Below are positions 29,837 to 37,166 of a DNA stretch of 37,166 nucleotides, piece after piece. The notes beneath the pieces were generated by a model, which saw only the letters and a list, made by a program, of their open reading frames with translations, was not told the DNA's origin and made no database searches. The DNA lies in assembly GCA_963814875.1 (NCBI GenBank), contig CAWFFJ010000011.1:1-37166 (forward strand), in the 5' to 3' direction. Both the position numbers and the translations under genes were made by a program. This stretch comes from CAVSIS01 sp963814875. GTDB lineage: Bacteria > Acidobacteriota > Thermoanaerobaculia > Thermoanaerobaculales > Sulfomarinibacteraceae. Each line of letters opens with the position of its first letter. The first letter of the stretch is position 1.

Positions 29837-30514
29837 TCAGCCGAGCTCCTTGAGGCGCTGCTGGGCCGGCTGGTTGTAGGGCGACTCCGGGAACTCCTGC
29901 GAGAGCTTGTTGAGCATCTCGCGCGCCTGGTCGGGCTTGTGCTCCTTGAGGTAGAGCATCCCGAGCTGGTAGAGGGCGGCGTCCCGCGGCAGTCCCTCCT
30001 TGCGACCCTGGATCATCGCTTCGAGCTCACCCGCGACCTCCGCACCCTGGCCGGACGCGATCCGCAGCCCGATCAGGTCGAAGGTGGCGAGCCGACCGAT
30101 GAGGTCGCCGCCGCGCTTCTGGGACAGCCGCACGAGGGCATCACGAGCAGCGTCGACCTCGCCGCGGGAGAGCTCGATGCGGGCCAGGTACAGGCGGGCC
30201 ATGTCGGCCTGCTCGGTGCGGCCGTAGCGGTCCACGACCTCCTGCAGCTTGGCCTCCGCCGGCTTGGTGTCGGCGCCGGCGCCCTTGCCCACCGCCTCGT
30301 CGTAGCTCGCCACCGCCTGCTGCAGCAGGTAGGACGCGCGGTCGGCCCGCCCCCCCGTCCACAGTGACGCGGCCCACCACAGCAAGGTCACGACGACGAC
30401 CGCGCCGAGCGCGGCGGCGACCGGCCGCCAGTTGATCGTCAGCCAGTGGATGACGGTGTCGATGGTCGAGACGAACTCGTCCCCTTTGAGCTGCTTGCGG
30501 GTGATGCGTGCCAT
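29837..30514 (-). CDS. Membrane-anchored TPR protein (YfgM-like)
   Basis: 225 residues. A basic N-terminus (MARITRKQLKGDEFVSTID) precedes one membrane helix (PVAAALGAVVVVTLLWWAAS, about 32-51), then a periplasmic part with TPR-like helices (LGMLYLKEHKPDQAREMLNK, EFPESPYNQPAQQRLKEL). This is the layout of YfgM/Tol-Pal-like periplasmic TPR proteins that act as chaperone partners of the secretion machinery. The last repeat ends like BamD or YbgF units (S.Y...A..RL.EL). The ATG at 30514 is chosen because GGAGGATG gives a ribosome-binding site; upstream frame is not coding-like. A hairpin (30550-30577) lies in the 110-bp gap before it. Confidence 0.8.
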   Translation of the reverse strand: MARITRKQLKGDEFVSTIDTVIHWLTINWRPVAAALGAVVVVTLLWWAASLWTGGRADRASYLLQQAVASYDEAVGKGAGADTKPAEAKLQEVVDRYGRTEQADMARLYLARIELSRGEVDAARDALVRLSQKRGGDLIGRLATFDLIGLRIASGQGAEVAGELEAMIQGRKEGLPRDAALYQLGMLYLKEHKPDQAREMLNKLSQEFPESPYNQPAQQRLKELG

Positions 30515-30549
30515 GTTTTCATCCTCCGGCCGCCCGGCCTCAGGGCGTG

Positions 30550-30577
30550 GGCGACGGGGCGGCCCCGGCCCGTCGCC
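30550..30577. promoter_or_regulatory. GC hairpin in the PAP2 / TPR gap
   Basis: GGCGACGGG pairs with CCCGTCGCC around a ten-base loop. It could be a partial terminator or processing site that separates the upper and lower parts of the operon. Confidence 0.4.
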
Positions 30578-30624
30578 GGCCGCGCTGTGCACGGACGGGG
30601 CTGCCGGGCGCTGGACGGCCAACT

Positions 30625-31299
30625 CTAGGTGTCAGGGGGGGACCTGTCAACACGAGCGCTCTCCCAACGACGACGCAGGGCCGGCAGACCGAGCAGCCAC
30701 AGCGAGGCAATGTGTCCGACGAAGGCGCCGGCAACGACGTCGGAGGGGAAGTGCTGGTGGGTGACGACCCGATTCAGGCCAGCCCACGTGGCCACCGCGT
30801 AGGCGACCGGCGCGGCGGCGGGGTAGAACGTCGCCAGGCAGGTCGCAGTGGCAAAGGCGCTCGCGGTGTGGCCCGACGGGAAGGACTGGAAGGTCGAGTT
30901 GTGGAGGCCCATCCCCGGGCCGTGGAACGAGAGCACCCGCTCCTGACCGAGGGCCTGGTCGAGGTGGGAGGGGCGCTCGCGACCGATCAGCATCTTCAGG
31001 GTCGAGCTGGCGAGGCCCGAGGCCACCACCACAACCACGAGCACCAGGGCGCGGCGCCGCAAGCGACGATCGACCAGCGCCACAGAAACCGCGATCGCGA
31101 GTGTCCCGAGCCCGGATGCGAGGAACTTCGCGGCGGTCAGCGACTCGCGCATCTCGCCCCAGTGCTCCCAACGCAGCACGGCGCGCAGCACCTTCGTCGG
31201 ATCGGCTCCGTCGACCAGGAAAGCGACGGCAACCAGAACCACGCCGATCAGGATCCGTTGGCCGAGCCTCACCCGCGTCGCGTCGCCACCATCGTCCAT
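30625..31299 (-). CDS. PAP2-family membrane phosphatase
   Basis: 224 residues, about five or six membrane helices. The three PAP2 motifs are present: KMLIGRERP (K-x6-RP), FPSGHTASAFA (PSGH) and RVVTHQHFPSDVVAG (SR-x5-H-x3-D type, with the catalytic His and Asp; here Arg-Val-Val-Thr-His). A loop between the first two (LGQERVLSFHGPGMGLHNST) should face the periplasm with the active site. Such enzymes dephosphorylate undecaprenyl pyrophosphate or phosphatidate-like lipids, or lipid A. It lies 3 bp after the glycosyltransferase gene that works on polyprenyl-linked sugars in the same family context, so a joint role in lipid-linked sugar metabolism is plausible. Confidence 0.88.
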   Translation of the reverse strand: MDDGGDATRVRLGQRILIGVVLVAVAFLVDGADPTKVLRAVLRWEHWGEMRESLTAAKFLASGLGTLAIAVSVALVDRRLRRRALVLVVVVVASGLASSTLKMLIGRERPSHLDQALGQERVLSFHGPGMGLHNSTFQSFPSGHTASAFATATCLATFYPAAAPVAYAVATWAGLNRVVTHQHFPSDVVAGAFVGHIASLWLLGLPALRRRWESARVDRSPPDT

Positions 31300-31302
31300 C
31301 GC

Positions 31303-33064
31303 TCACTGCTCCACAGGGCGGAAGACCACCGAGCGCACCCACCGGCCGCGCCCGAGATCCACGCCGTCGACCTCCGCCACCGTCCTGAGCCTCAGCTCCG
31401 GCCGGTCCGCACGGAGGCGGTCGAAGTCCTCCGCCCGGCTCACGACGACCACTGGGCGGCCGCTCGCGAGCAGCGCCTGAAGCTCCGCCTCGGAGCGGCA
31501 GTGGACCGTGTCCAGCGGGAGATTGAAAAAGAGGTCGTCGTCGCGCTCACGGTAGACGACAGGGGTGTCCCCTGGGGCCCGGGCCGCAATCAGTGCCTGG
31601 GCCGCACGCAGCCCGGAGAACGTCGGTCCGAGTGCGGGCAGCAGCAGCGTCGCCACCAGCAGCAGCCACAGCACCGAGCCGGCCGTGGCGGTCACCAGCC
31701 CGGGCAGCGGCCGGCGGTGCAGCCAGACCCCGGCGGCGATCGCCGCGGCCGCCGCGGGCACGGCGCAGGCGATCGCAGTCGGCAAGAGGCGACCGAGACC
31801 CAGGTGGACCACGATGGCCACCGGGGCGGCGGCGAGCACCAGCCCACCGAAGGCCGTGACCCACGACGCCCAGCGCCGCGGTTGCACCGGACCCGAGAGC
31901 AGCCAGGCGACCACCAGCAGCACTCCGGCAGCGTAGGACGGCATCCAGTAGTGGACCAGCTTGGTGCGCACCATCTCGAACACGATCAGCGGCCCGAGCA
32001 GCCACGCGAGCAGAAAGACCGTGCGTGCATCCCGCATCGCCCGCCGTGCGGCCCACGCGGCGGCGAGGGCGAGCGCGAACCACGGGAACGCAGCGACCGG
32101 CCCGGTCGCGAGGAAAAAGCCAGGAAAGCCACCGTGGCTCTCGAGCGGGCTCAGGCTGCGCTCGACCACGTGGTGGCCGACGCCGACCCGGTAGAAGGCG
32201 CCGTCGGTCGCCCGGTACGCCGCCAGGGCCCACGGCAGCGTGATCGCGAGCAGCAGGGGAACGCCCCACCCCGGACCGCAGTGCGGCGAGCCGCCCCCGC
32301 ACTTCGGGTGAGCACAATGCGGCCACGGTCGCCGCGGCCAGGGGGACGACCAGCACCGCGGGGCCGAACCGCCACCACCCGGCGGCCGCGAGCACGACCG
32401 CCCCGACGATCTCGACCCGTGTCCAGCGCCGGGTCATCGCCCACGCGGCGAGCGCCGTTCCGACCAGCACGGCCGGCGCGACTGGACCCTTGGCGAGCAC
32501 CGCCAGGCCGAGCCCGCCCCAGAACACGGCCGCGGCGCCACGGCCGCCCCGCTCAAGCCACAGGCGCTCGAGGGCGAACATCATCGCGGTCAGCGGCAGC
32601 AGCATCACGAGGTCGGCGGTGCACGCCTCGGACTCGAAGGCGAAGACCGGGGTCGCGGCGAGCAGCCCGCCCGCAAGCAGACCCGACCCCGGACCGTGAC
32701 GGCGGCGGGCGACGAAGGCCACCAGGGCGACGACGGCTGCACCGGCGAGGTTCGAGGGCAGCCGCGCGGCGCGGGCGTCGACCTCGTCGAGCGCGTACGC
32801 CGCCATCGTGCACCAGTAGATCAGGATCGGCTTGTCATAACGGTCGGCGCCGGCGAAGGTCGGCACCACCAGGTCGCCGCGGGCGAGCATCTCCCGCGCC
32901 GCCTGGGCGAAACGGGACTCGTCGCGACCGATCACCGGCGCTCCGGCGCTGGAGACCAGAAACAGCGCCAGCGCCGCCAATCCGACCACCACCGCTTCCC
33001 GTAGCGCCGACGCGGTCACAGCGCGGCCGAAGCCGGTCCCGGGGAGGCTCGAGTCAGCCGTCAT
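31303..33064 (-). pseudogene. ArnT/PMT-like glycosyltransferase, single-base frameshift
   Basis: Two overlapping frames together encode one family member. The first (from 33064) has APVIGRDESRFAQAAREML with the Asp-Glu of GT-C enzymes, YDKPILIYW and many membrane helices up to LAALRSGVG. The second resumes with GVPLLLAITLPWALAAY, ERSLSPLESHGGFPGFF and VRTKLVHYWMPSYAAG to the end at 31303. The switch fits one extra base in a run of four C (plus-strand 32264-32267); without it the gene is 1761 bp, 586 residues, exactly in frame. Family enzymes move aminoarabinose or another sugar from polyprenyl phosphate to lipid A or protein. The shift may be a sequencing error in the G/C run, a real mutation or phase variation. 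It overlaps rmuC by 11 bp. Confidence 0.85.
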
Positions 33065-34208
33065 GCTCGGATTCCTTCGCGTCGTCCGCGTCGTCGAGGC
33101 GGCCCGCGCGGCGCAGCCGCACCTCGACGGCGTCGAGCCGGGTCTGGGCTGCGGCGAAGCGTAGCACGGCGTTGTGGAGGTGGCGGCCGACGGTGGCGAA
33201 CTCCTCTCGGAATCGCTCGAGCTCGGTCTCCAGGGCGGCGAGCGAGCGCAGCACCTCGGTCGCGTCCGAGGAGACGTCGAGCCCCCGCAGCGCGATCGCC
33301 ACGGTGGTCAGGTAGGCATAGAGAGTGGCCGGCGAGACCGCGACCACGCGGCGAGCGAGACCGTAGTCGACCAGCGACTCGGAGCCCTCGCCGGCGACCA
33401 CCTCGCCCCACACCCCCTCGGCTGGGATGTACATCAAGGCGAGCGGCAGGGTGCCCTCGTCGGGCCGCAGGTAGCGCCCCGCGATCTCGTCGATCCGGCC
33501 CTTGACCGCCCGCTCGAGCTCACGGCGCGCAGTGCGGCGGGCGGGTTCGTCGGTCGCCTCCACCAGCCGGCGGTAGGCCTCGAGCGGGAACTTCGCGTCG
33601 ATCGGCAGCAGGCGGTCGCCGAGCCGGACCACCGCGTCGACCACCCGGCCGTCGCTGAAACGATGCTGAGCCGCCCACAGCCGCGGCGGCAGCACCTCGC
33701 CGAGCAGGACCTCGAGCGAACGCTCGCCGAGCAGGCCGCGCAGCTTGGGCACCTTCAGGATGGAGCCGAGCTCGTCCACGCTCGCCGCCAGCCGCTCCAT
33801 CCGGGTCGCGACCTCGGCGACCTGCCCGAGCTGCCCCTGGACGCGCCCGAAGACCTCGGTGGCTCCGGTGAGGCCGTCGCCAAGAGCCTTCTGTGAGGCG
33901 GCGAGCTGCCCGGCCACGGTCGCCGCAACGCCCTGGAGCTGCTCGCTGACCGTGCGCTGCAGGTCGGCTCCCGCAGCGCCGTGGTCCGCCGCCAGCCGGC
34001 GCTCCAGCTCGACCAGGTGGCCGTGGAAGCGGTCGACGGTCGCCGTGACCTGCTCGCCGGCCCAGCGCAGCGCCTCTGTCTGCTCGCGGGCGAGCGCCTC
34101 GCTGCGCGCCTCGAGCGCGCGCCGCAGGCCGAGCGTCGCGACCACCACCACGATCACTGCCGTCGCCGCGAGCCCGAGCGCGAGCGCGGCGACGGGGTCC
34201 GACGACAT
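33054..34208 (-). CDS. rmuC: DNA recombination protein RmuC
   Basis: 384 residues. One N-terminal membrane helix (ALGLAATAVIVVVVATLGL) is followed by a coiled coil (about 35-150, rich in Ala, Glu and Gln) and the RmuC nuclease-like domain: KVPKLRGLLGERSLEVLLGE, RVVDAVVRLGDRLLPIDAKFPLE split over 200-225 (Asp-Ala-Lys of the PD-(D/E)XK-type core) and LALMYIPAEGVWGEVVAG, then ARRVVAVSPATLYAYLTTVA. RmuC limits recombination at inverted repeats, of which this window has many. It is first of the minus-strand operon to 28522. The ribosome-binding site is poor (GGACAGGC). Confidence 0.93.
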   Translation of the reverse strand: MSSDPVAALALGLAATAVIVVVVATLGLRRALEARSEALAREQTEALRWAGEQVTATVDRFHGHLVELERRLAADHGAAGADLQRTVSEQLQGVAATVAGQLAASQKALGDGLTGATEVFGRVQGQLGQVAEVATRMERLAASVDELGSILKVPKLRGLLGERSLEVLLGEVLPPRLWAAQHRFSDGRVVDAVVRLGDRLLPIDAKFPLEAYRRLVEATDEPARRTARRELERAVKGRIDEIAGRYLRPDEGTLPLALMYIPAEGVWGEVVAGEGSESLVDYGLARRVVAVSPATLYAYLTTVAIALRGLDVSSDATEVLRSLAALETELERFREEFATVGRHLHNAVLRFAAAQTRLDAVEVRLRRAGRLDDADDAKESEHDG

Positions 34209-34230
34209 GCCTGTCCGGATCCAACCCGCG

Positions 34231-35121
34231 CTAGCGGGCCGCAGCCGCCGCCTCGGCCGGGAGCTCGGCCGGCGGCGCCAGGCTATTGAGGTCCTGCAGG
34301 GCTGGGATCGCCCGGAAGTCGGTCTGGTCGAGGCCGAGCGGCGCGATCGCGACCCAGCCCCGGACCAGGGCCTCGTTGTCGGTGCCCGGCTCGTCGTCGC
34401 GCGCCGGCGACCAGATCGCCTTCAAGTAGCGCACCGCGCCGTCGGTCCGGACGACCTCGAACCCCGCCACCAGGTCGACGGCGAGCCCCATCCTCGCGAC
34501 CCGGTAGCCGCGGGTCGTGGCCGGGCTCTTGGGCAGGTTGACGTTGAGCAGGACGCCCTCAGGGAGCGGCGTCCGCCGCACGGCGTCGATCACCGGTTTG
34601 GCCCATCGGGCCGCGGCCGCGAAGTCGGGTTTGGGGTCAGTCCAGTCAAGCTGGAGCGACAGCGCGATCGCCGGCACCCCGGCGAGCACCGCCTCGCGCG
34701 CCGCGCCGACCGTACCCGAGTACCACGCGATCCGGCCGACGTTCTCGCCGCGGTTGATGCCCGACACCACCAGCTCGGGCGGATCGTCGGCGAGCACGAG
34801 GCTGATGCCGACGCGAGAGGTGGTCGCCGGAGTCGCGCCCACCGCCCACGCCGGAGCGCCGTGGATGGCCGCATGGGGGCTGACCGGAATCTCGCCGCGG
34901 AGGATCAGCGAGTGGCCCATGCCGCTCTGATGCTCGGCCGGCGCCACCACCGTGATGCGGTAGCCGGGATCGGCGGCGAGCACCGCGACCAGGGCCTCGA
35001 GCCCGGGCGCGTCAACGCCGTCGTCGTTGACCACCATCACGTGCATCGGCGCCCCGTCGTCCGCCCACGCCAGACCGCTCACCAGGATCGCCATCGCCAA
35101 GACCATCGTCGCTCGACGCAT
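34231..35121 (-). CDS. surE: Secreted SurE-like 5'/3'-nucleotidase
   Basis: 296 residues. SurE proteins are metal-dependent nucleotide and survival phosphatases, usually cytoplasmic and about 250 residues. Here the SurE domain begins at VMVVNDDGVDAPGLEALVAV (metal-binding Asp-Asp) and continues with VVAPAEHQSGMGHSLIL, LVVSGINRGENVGRIAWYSG (Asn of the metal site) and LLNVNLPKSP. In front of it is a clear signal peptide, MRRATMVLAMAILVSGLAWA, so the enzyme should act in the periplasm, perhaps in scavenging nucleotides. The start ATG at 35121 follows GGGAGG. The C-terminus is a short Ala-rich tail (AELPAEAAAAAR). A promoter with TACACT is 27 bp upstream. Confidence 0.9.
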   Translation of the reverse strand: MRRATMVLAMAILVSGLAWADDGAPMHVMVVNDDGVDAPGLEALVAVLAADPGYRITVVAPAEHQSGMGHSLILRGEIPVSPHAAIHGAPAWAVGATPATTSRVGISLVLADDPPELVVSGINRGENVGRIAWYSGTVGAAREAVLAGVPAIALSLQLDWTDPKPDFAAAARWAKPVIDAVRRTPLPEGVLLNVNLPKSPATTRGYRVARMGLAVDLVAGFEVVRTDGAVRYLKAIWSPARDDEPGTDNEALVRGWVAIAPLGLDQTDFRAIPALQDLNSLAPPAELPAEAAAAAR

Positions 35122-35147
35122 CGTGCCTCCCTGCTCGATCAGCGCGG

Positions 35148-35177
35148 AGTGTAGCTTGCGCGTCCCGCACCCGTCAC
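35148..35177 (-). promoter_or_regulatory. Promoter of the surE-like gene
   Basis: On the minus strand GTGACG (35172-35177), an 18-base spacer and TACACT (35148-35153). The -10 lies in GCTACACTCCGCG, a 13-mer that also occurs at 28120-28132 before the aminotransferase gene. The rest of the 211-bp divergent gap shows nothing clear. Confidence 0.5.
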
Positions 35178-35332
35178 GCCTCCGGGATTTCGGATGGCGT
35201 ACGGTCGCCGCGGGTCGGCCCGGCGGCCGAGCGAGTGCAAAGACACGCCGGAGGTTGCGGCCTCCCTCGGTCCACAGCCGCTGTGCTGGCGAGAGATGCA
35301 GGTTAAGCTGGACGCACCCGCCCGGAGGAGCC

Positions 35333-35455
35333 ATGCAGCCGTCCCACCTTTCGCTCGGCGCCCACCTGTTGCTGTGGGGCTTTCCGCTCGTCCTCACGAC
35401 GGTCACCATCGTGCTGGCGCTGGTCCAGCGCCCGCCCCGGGAGGACGCGTCGTGA
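35333..35455 (+). CDS. 40-aa membrane peptide, probable symporter accessory protein
   Basis: 40 residues: MQPSHLSLGAHLLLWGFPLV then LTTVTIVLALVQRPPREDAS. One hydrophobic helix (about 9-31) is followed by a short charged tail. CGGAGGAG gives a strong ribosome-binding site before the ATG at 35333. The stop overlaps the GTG of the sodium symporter gene (GTGA), so translation is coupled one to one. Small one-helix proteins encoded directly before sodium:solute symporters are known (for example the small partner in PanF-type and related pairs, and proteins annotated as symporter small accessory protein). The sequence itself does not match one I know, so function is inferred from coupling and topology. 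Confidence 0.7.
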   Translation: MQPSHLSLGAHLLLWGFPLVLTTVTIVLALVQRPPREDAS

Positions 35456-37143
35456 CCCCGGTCGGGAGCGGCACCCTGAGCGTCGTCGCGACCGTCATGG
35501 TCGTATACATGGGCGCGCTGCTGGTCATCGCCTGGCGCGCGGCTCGCCACACCCACGGCGGCGACGACTTCCACCTCGCCGGACGCTCGCTGGGGGCCTG
35601 GGCGGCCGGGATCTCATCGACCGCGAGCTCGGAGTCGGGCTGGGTCACCCTCGGCGCGGTCGGCATGACCTACGTCCACGGGGTCTCCGGTCTGTGGTAC
35701 GCGCCCGGCTGCCTGCTCGGCTACCTGGTCAACCTGTGGCTGGTCGCGCCGCGCCTGCGCCGGATGTCGCGCGAGCAGGGGTCGGTAACGTTGACCGACG
35801 TGCTCACCTCGCGCTGGGGCGACCCCCGGCAGGTCGTCCGGCTCACCGCCACGACCATCATTCTGGTCGCGATGATGGGCTACGTCGCGGCCCAGATGAC
35901 GGCCGCCGGCAAGGCCTTCTCCTCAATCTTCCCGTTCGAGGGCAGGGCCGGGTACCTGCTGGGTGTGGTCATCGGGGCAGTGGTCATCACGTTGGTGACC
36001 TCACTCGGCGGCTTCCGCGCCGTCGCCTGGACCGACCTCTTCCAGGGCCTGCTCATGGCCGGCGCGCTGCTCGCCCTGCCGCTGTGGGCGATCCTTCACC
36101 TGATCGGCGGCTTCGGCGCCCTCATCGACGGCCTCGGCGCCGCCGACCCCTCTTTCCTGACCGCGACCGGCGACCGCATCGGCCCCGCCATGTGGGGCTT
36201 CGTCATCGGCGAGCTCGGCATCGGCCTCGGCTACCCGGGCATGCCCCACGTCGTCACCCGCTACATGGCGACCCGCAGCGAGAGCGCGATCCAGCGCCTG
36301 CGGGTCATCGCTCTGCTGTGGGGCGTGGCGGTGTTCTACGGCGCCGGGCTGGTCGGCCTCGCCGGACGCGTGCTGATGCCGGGACTTCAGGATGGCGAGC
36401 AGACCCTGATGGCGCTCGCCCTGCGCTTCACCCACCCGGTGATCGCCGGCCTCCTGCTGGCGGCGGTCATCTCCGCTATTCTCTCGACCGTTTCGTCGCA
36501 GCTCCTGGTCGCGGCATCGGCGGTGTCCTACGACCTGGTGGAGAAAATGCTCGGCCGCACCGCCGACGACCGCCGCAGCCTGGTGCTGGGACGCTGGACC
36601 GTGGCCGTGGTCGGCGCACTCGGCATCCTGGTCGCGCTGTCCGGGGTCCGGCTCGTGTTCTGGTTCGTGCTCTTCGCATGGTCGGCGCTGGGGGCGAGCT
36701 TCGGACCTCTCGTCCTGCTCGCCGTCACCGGCGACCGCGTCAACCGCCACGGTGCCCTCGCCGGGATGCTCACCGGCGCCGGAGTTACGGTGGCGTGGAA
36801 GCTCGGCCGCGACGTCTCCGCCAACCCGGACGCCTTCGCGGCGGTGCCGTGGGCCGCGCTCGGCCTCGCGGGAGTGTTGCTCGCGGCCGCGGCGCTCGCC
36901 CATCGCCTCGGCCGCGGCGAAGCGACCGCGATCGTGGTGGCCGCGGCCGTCACCCTCGCCTCGTGGTGGCTGGTCCAGCGCGGCGGCCTCGACAACCTCT
37001 ACGAGCTGGTGCCGGCCTTCTTCCTCGCCGGCGCCGCCGCCCTCGCGGTGAGTCGGATCGCGCCTGCAACCGAGGAGAAGAAGAAACCACAGAGCACTAG
37101 AGGCGGGCGGCAGCCGGCTGTCAGGGGCGGCCAAAGGCCGTGA
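35452..37143 (+). CDS. Sodium:solute symporter, PutP-like
   Basis: 563 residues with about 13 membrane helices, SSS family (LeuT fold). Marks: AGISSTASSESGWVTLGAVG (helix with the Na+ site and substrate Ser/Ala), SLGGFRAVAWTDLFQGLLM, LGIGLGYPGMPHVVTRYMA, typical of sodium/proline symporters (PutP: GYFGQPHI.RFMA), and AAVISAILSTVSSQLLVAAS with Ser-Thr of the Na2 site (SAILSTVSSQLLV). Substrate is probably proline or another amino acid or carboxylate, but this is inference. The GTG start at 35452 is coupled to the 40-aa membrane peptide. The last 20 or so residues (KKKPQSTRGGRQPAVRG...) and the stop lie in dispersed repeat DNA, as with the S8 protease. Confidence 0.92.
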   Translation: MTPVGSGTLSVVATVMVVYMGALLVIAWRAARHTHGGDDFHLAGRSLGAWAAGISSTASSESGWVTLGAVGMTYVHGVSGLWYAPGCLLGYLVNLWLVAPRLRRMSREQGSVTLTDVLTSRWGDPRQVVRLTATTIILVAMMGYVAAQMTAAGKAFSSIFPFEGRAGYLLGVVIGAVVITLVTSLGGFRAVAWTDLFQGLLMAGALLALPLWAILHLIGGFGALIDGLGAADPSFLTATGDRIGPAMWGFVIGELGIGLGYPGMPHVVTRYMATRSESAIQRLRVIALLWGVAVFYGAGLVGLAGRVLMPGLQDGEQTLMALALRFTHPVIAGLLLAAVISAILSTVSSQLLVAASAVSYDLVEKMLGRTADDRRSLVLGRWTVAVVGALGILVALSGVRLVFWFVLFAWSALGASFGPLVLLAVTGDRVNRHGALAGMLTGAGVTVAWKLGRDVSANPDAFAAVPWAALGLAGVLLAAAALAHRLGRGEATAIVVAAAVTLASWWLVQRGGLDNLYELVPAFFLAGAAALAVSRIAPATEEKKKPQSTRGGRQPAVRGGQRP

Positions 37144-37146
37144 GCG
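37086..37146 (+). repeat. Dispersed repeat, right copy (ends of repeat A and the 46-bp unit)
   Basis: ACCACAGAG at 37086-37094 starts a repeat-A-like unit. Positions 37101-37146 are the inverted partner of 1-46. Both lie inside the 3' end of the symporter gene. After 37146 the sequence continues with GAAGCGAGCTTGCCCTTGACA to the end of the window. Confidence 0.7.
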
Positions 37147-37166
37147 AAGCGAGCTTGCCCTTGACA

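Noticed and set aside
31303..33064. Programmed ribosomal frameshift in the glycosyltransferase
   Set aside because: No slippery heptamer with a downstream structure was recognised, and the family does not use frameshifting; mutation or sequencing error is simpler.
30508..33315. A 935-codon plus-strand frame opposite PAP2 and the glycosyltransferase
   Set aside because: Shadow of the real minus-strand genes, with no recognisable domain.

Overview
The window is GC-rich, densely packed, Gram-negative-type chromosomal DNA. An Oar-like TonB-dependent receptor with a carboxypeptidase-regulatory plug extension, OmpW porins, a LolB-like lipoprotein next to ispE, a SpoVG, a secreted SurE and abundant short dispersed repeats suggest a member of the Acidobacteriota (possibly Thermoanaerobaculia-like). 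This placement is an inference from gene content; no rRNA or tRNA gene is visible.

Layout. 1-2220: accessory start, with a dispersed repeat, an orphan four-helix-bundle protein gene, a strong hairpin and one IS110-family (IS1111-type) insertion sequence. 2225-4029 (minus): DEAD-box RNA helicase and a small DinB-like protein. 4144-8051 (plus): TPR protein, LolB-like lipoprotein, ispE and spoVG, an overlapping operon. 8257-9846 (plus): OmpW and an EamA transporter. 10008-11447 (minus) and 11489-13666 (plus): pentapeptide-repeat protein and subtilisin-like protease from a shared divergent promoter region. 14199-15620 (minus): aldehyde dehydrogenase. 15730-16461: decayed OmpW paralogue and another gene remnant. 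16589-17665 (minus): 10-TM metal exporter-like permease. 17847-21610 (plus): four-gene overlapping operon with an NhaD/CitM-type antiporter, an unknown protein, SAM hydrolase and a threonine/serine dehydratase. 21889-24771 (plus): TonB-dependent receptor. 24889-28101 (minus): RlmD/TrmA-type methyltransferase, trans-aconitate methyltransferase, PLP aminotransferase. 28522-34208 (minus): RmuC, a frameshifted ArnT-like glycosyltransferase, PAP2 phosphatase, membrane-anchored TPR protein, pyrimidine-nucleoside phosphorylase. 34231-35121 (minus): secreted SurE. 35333-37143 (plus): a 40-aa membrane peptide translationally coupled to a PutP-like sodium symporter.

Most of the genes are housekeeping or transport. 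The most unusual material is non-coding. The IS1111-type element has recognisable subterminal inverted repeats and sits inside a dispersed genomic repeat whose empty site can be rebuilt. Downstream of its transposase gene is a stem / internal loop / hairpin whose loop strands resemble the rebuilt target, as expected of a bridge RNA (seekRNA) target-binding loop. The same dispersed repeat family recurs elsewhere, twice forming the 3' end of a protein-coding gene, and near it lies a REP/BIME-like pair of GTAG hairpins. Both ends of the window carry inverted copies of one ~46-bp repeat, perhaps because the source contig was broken at repeats.
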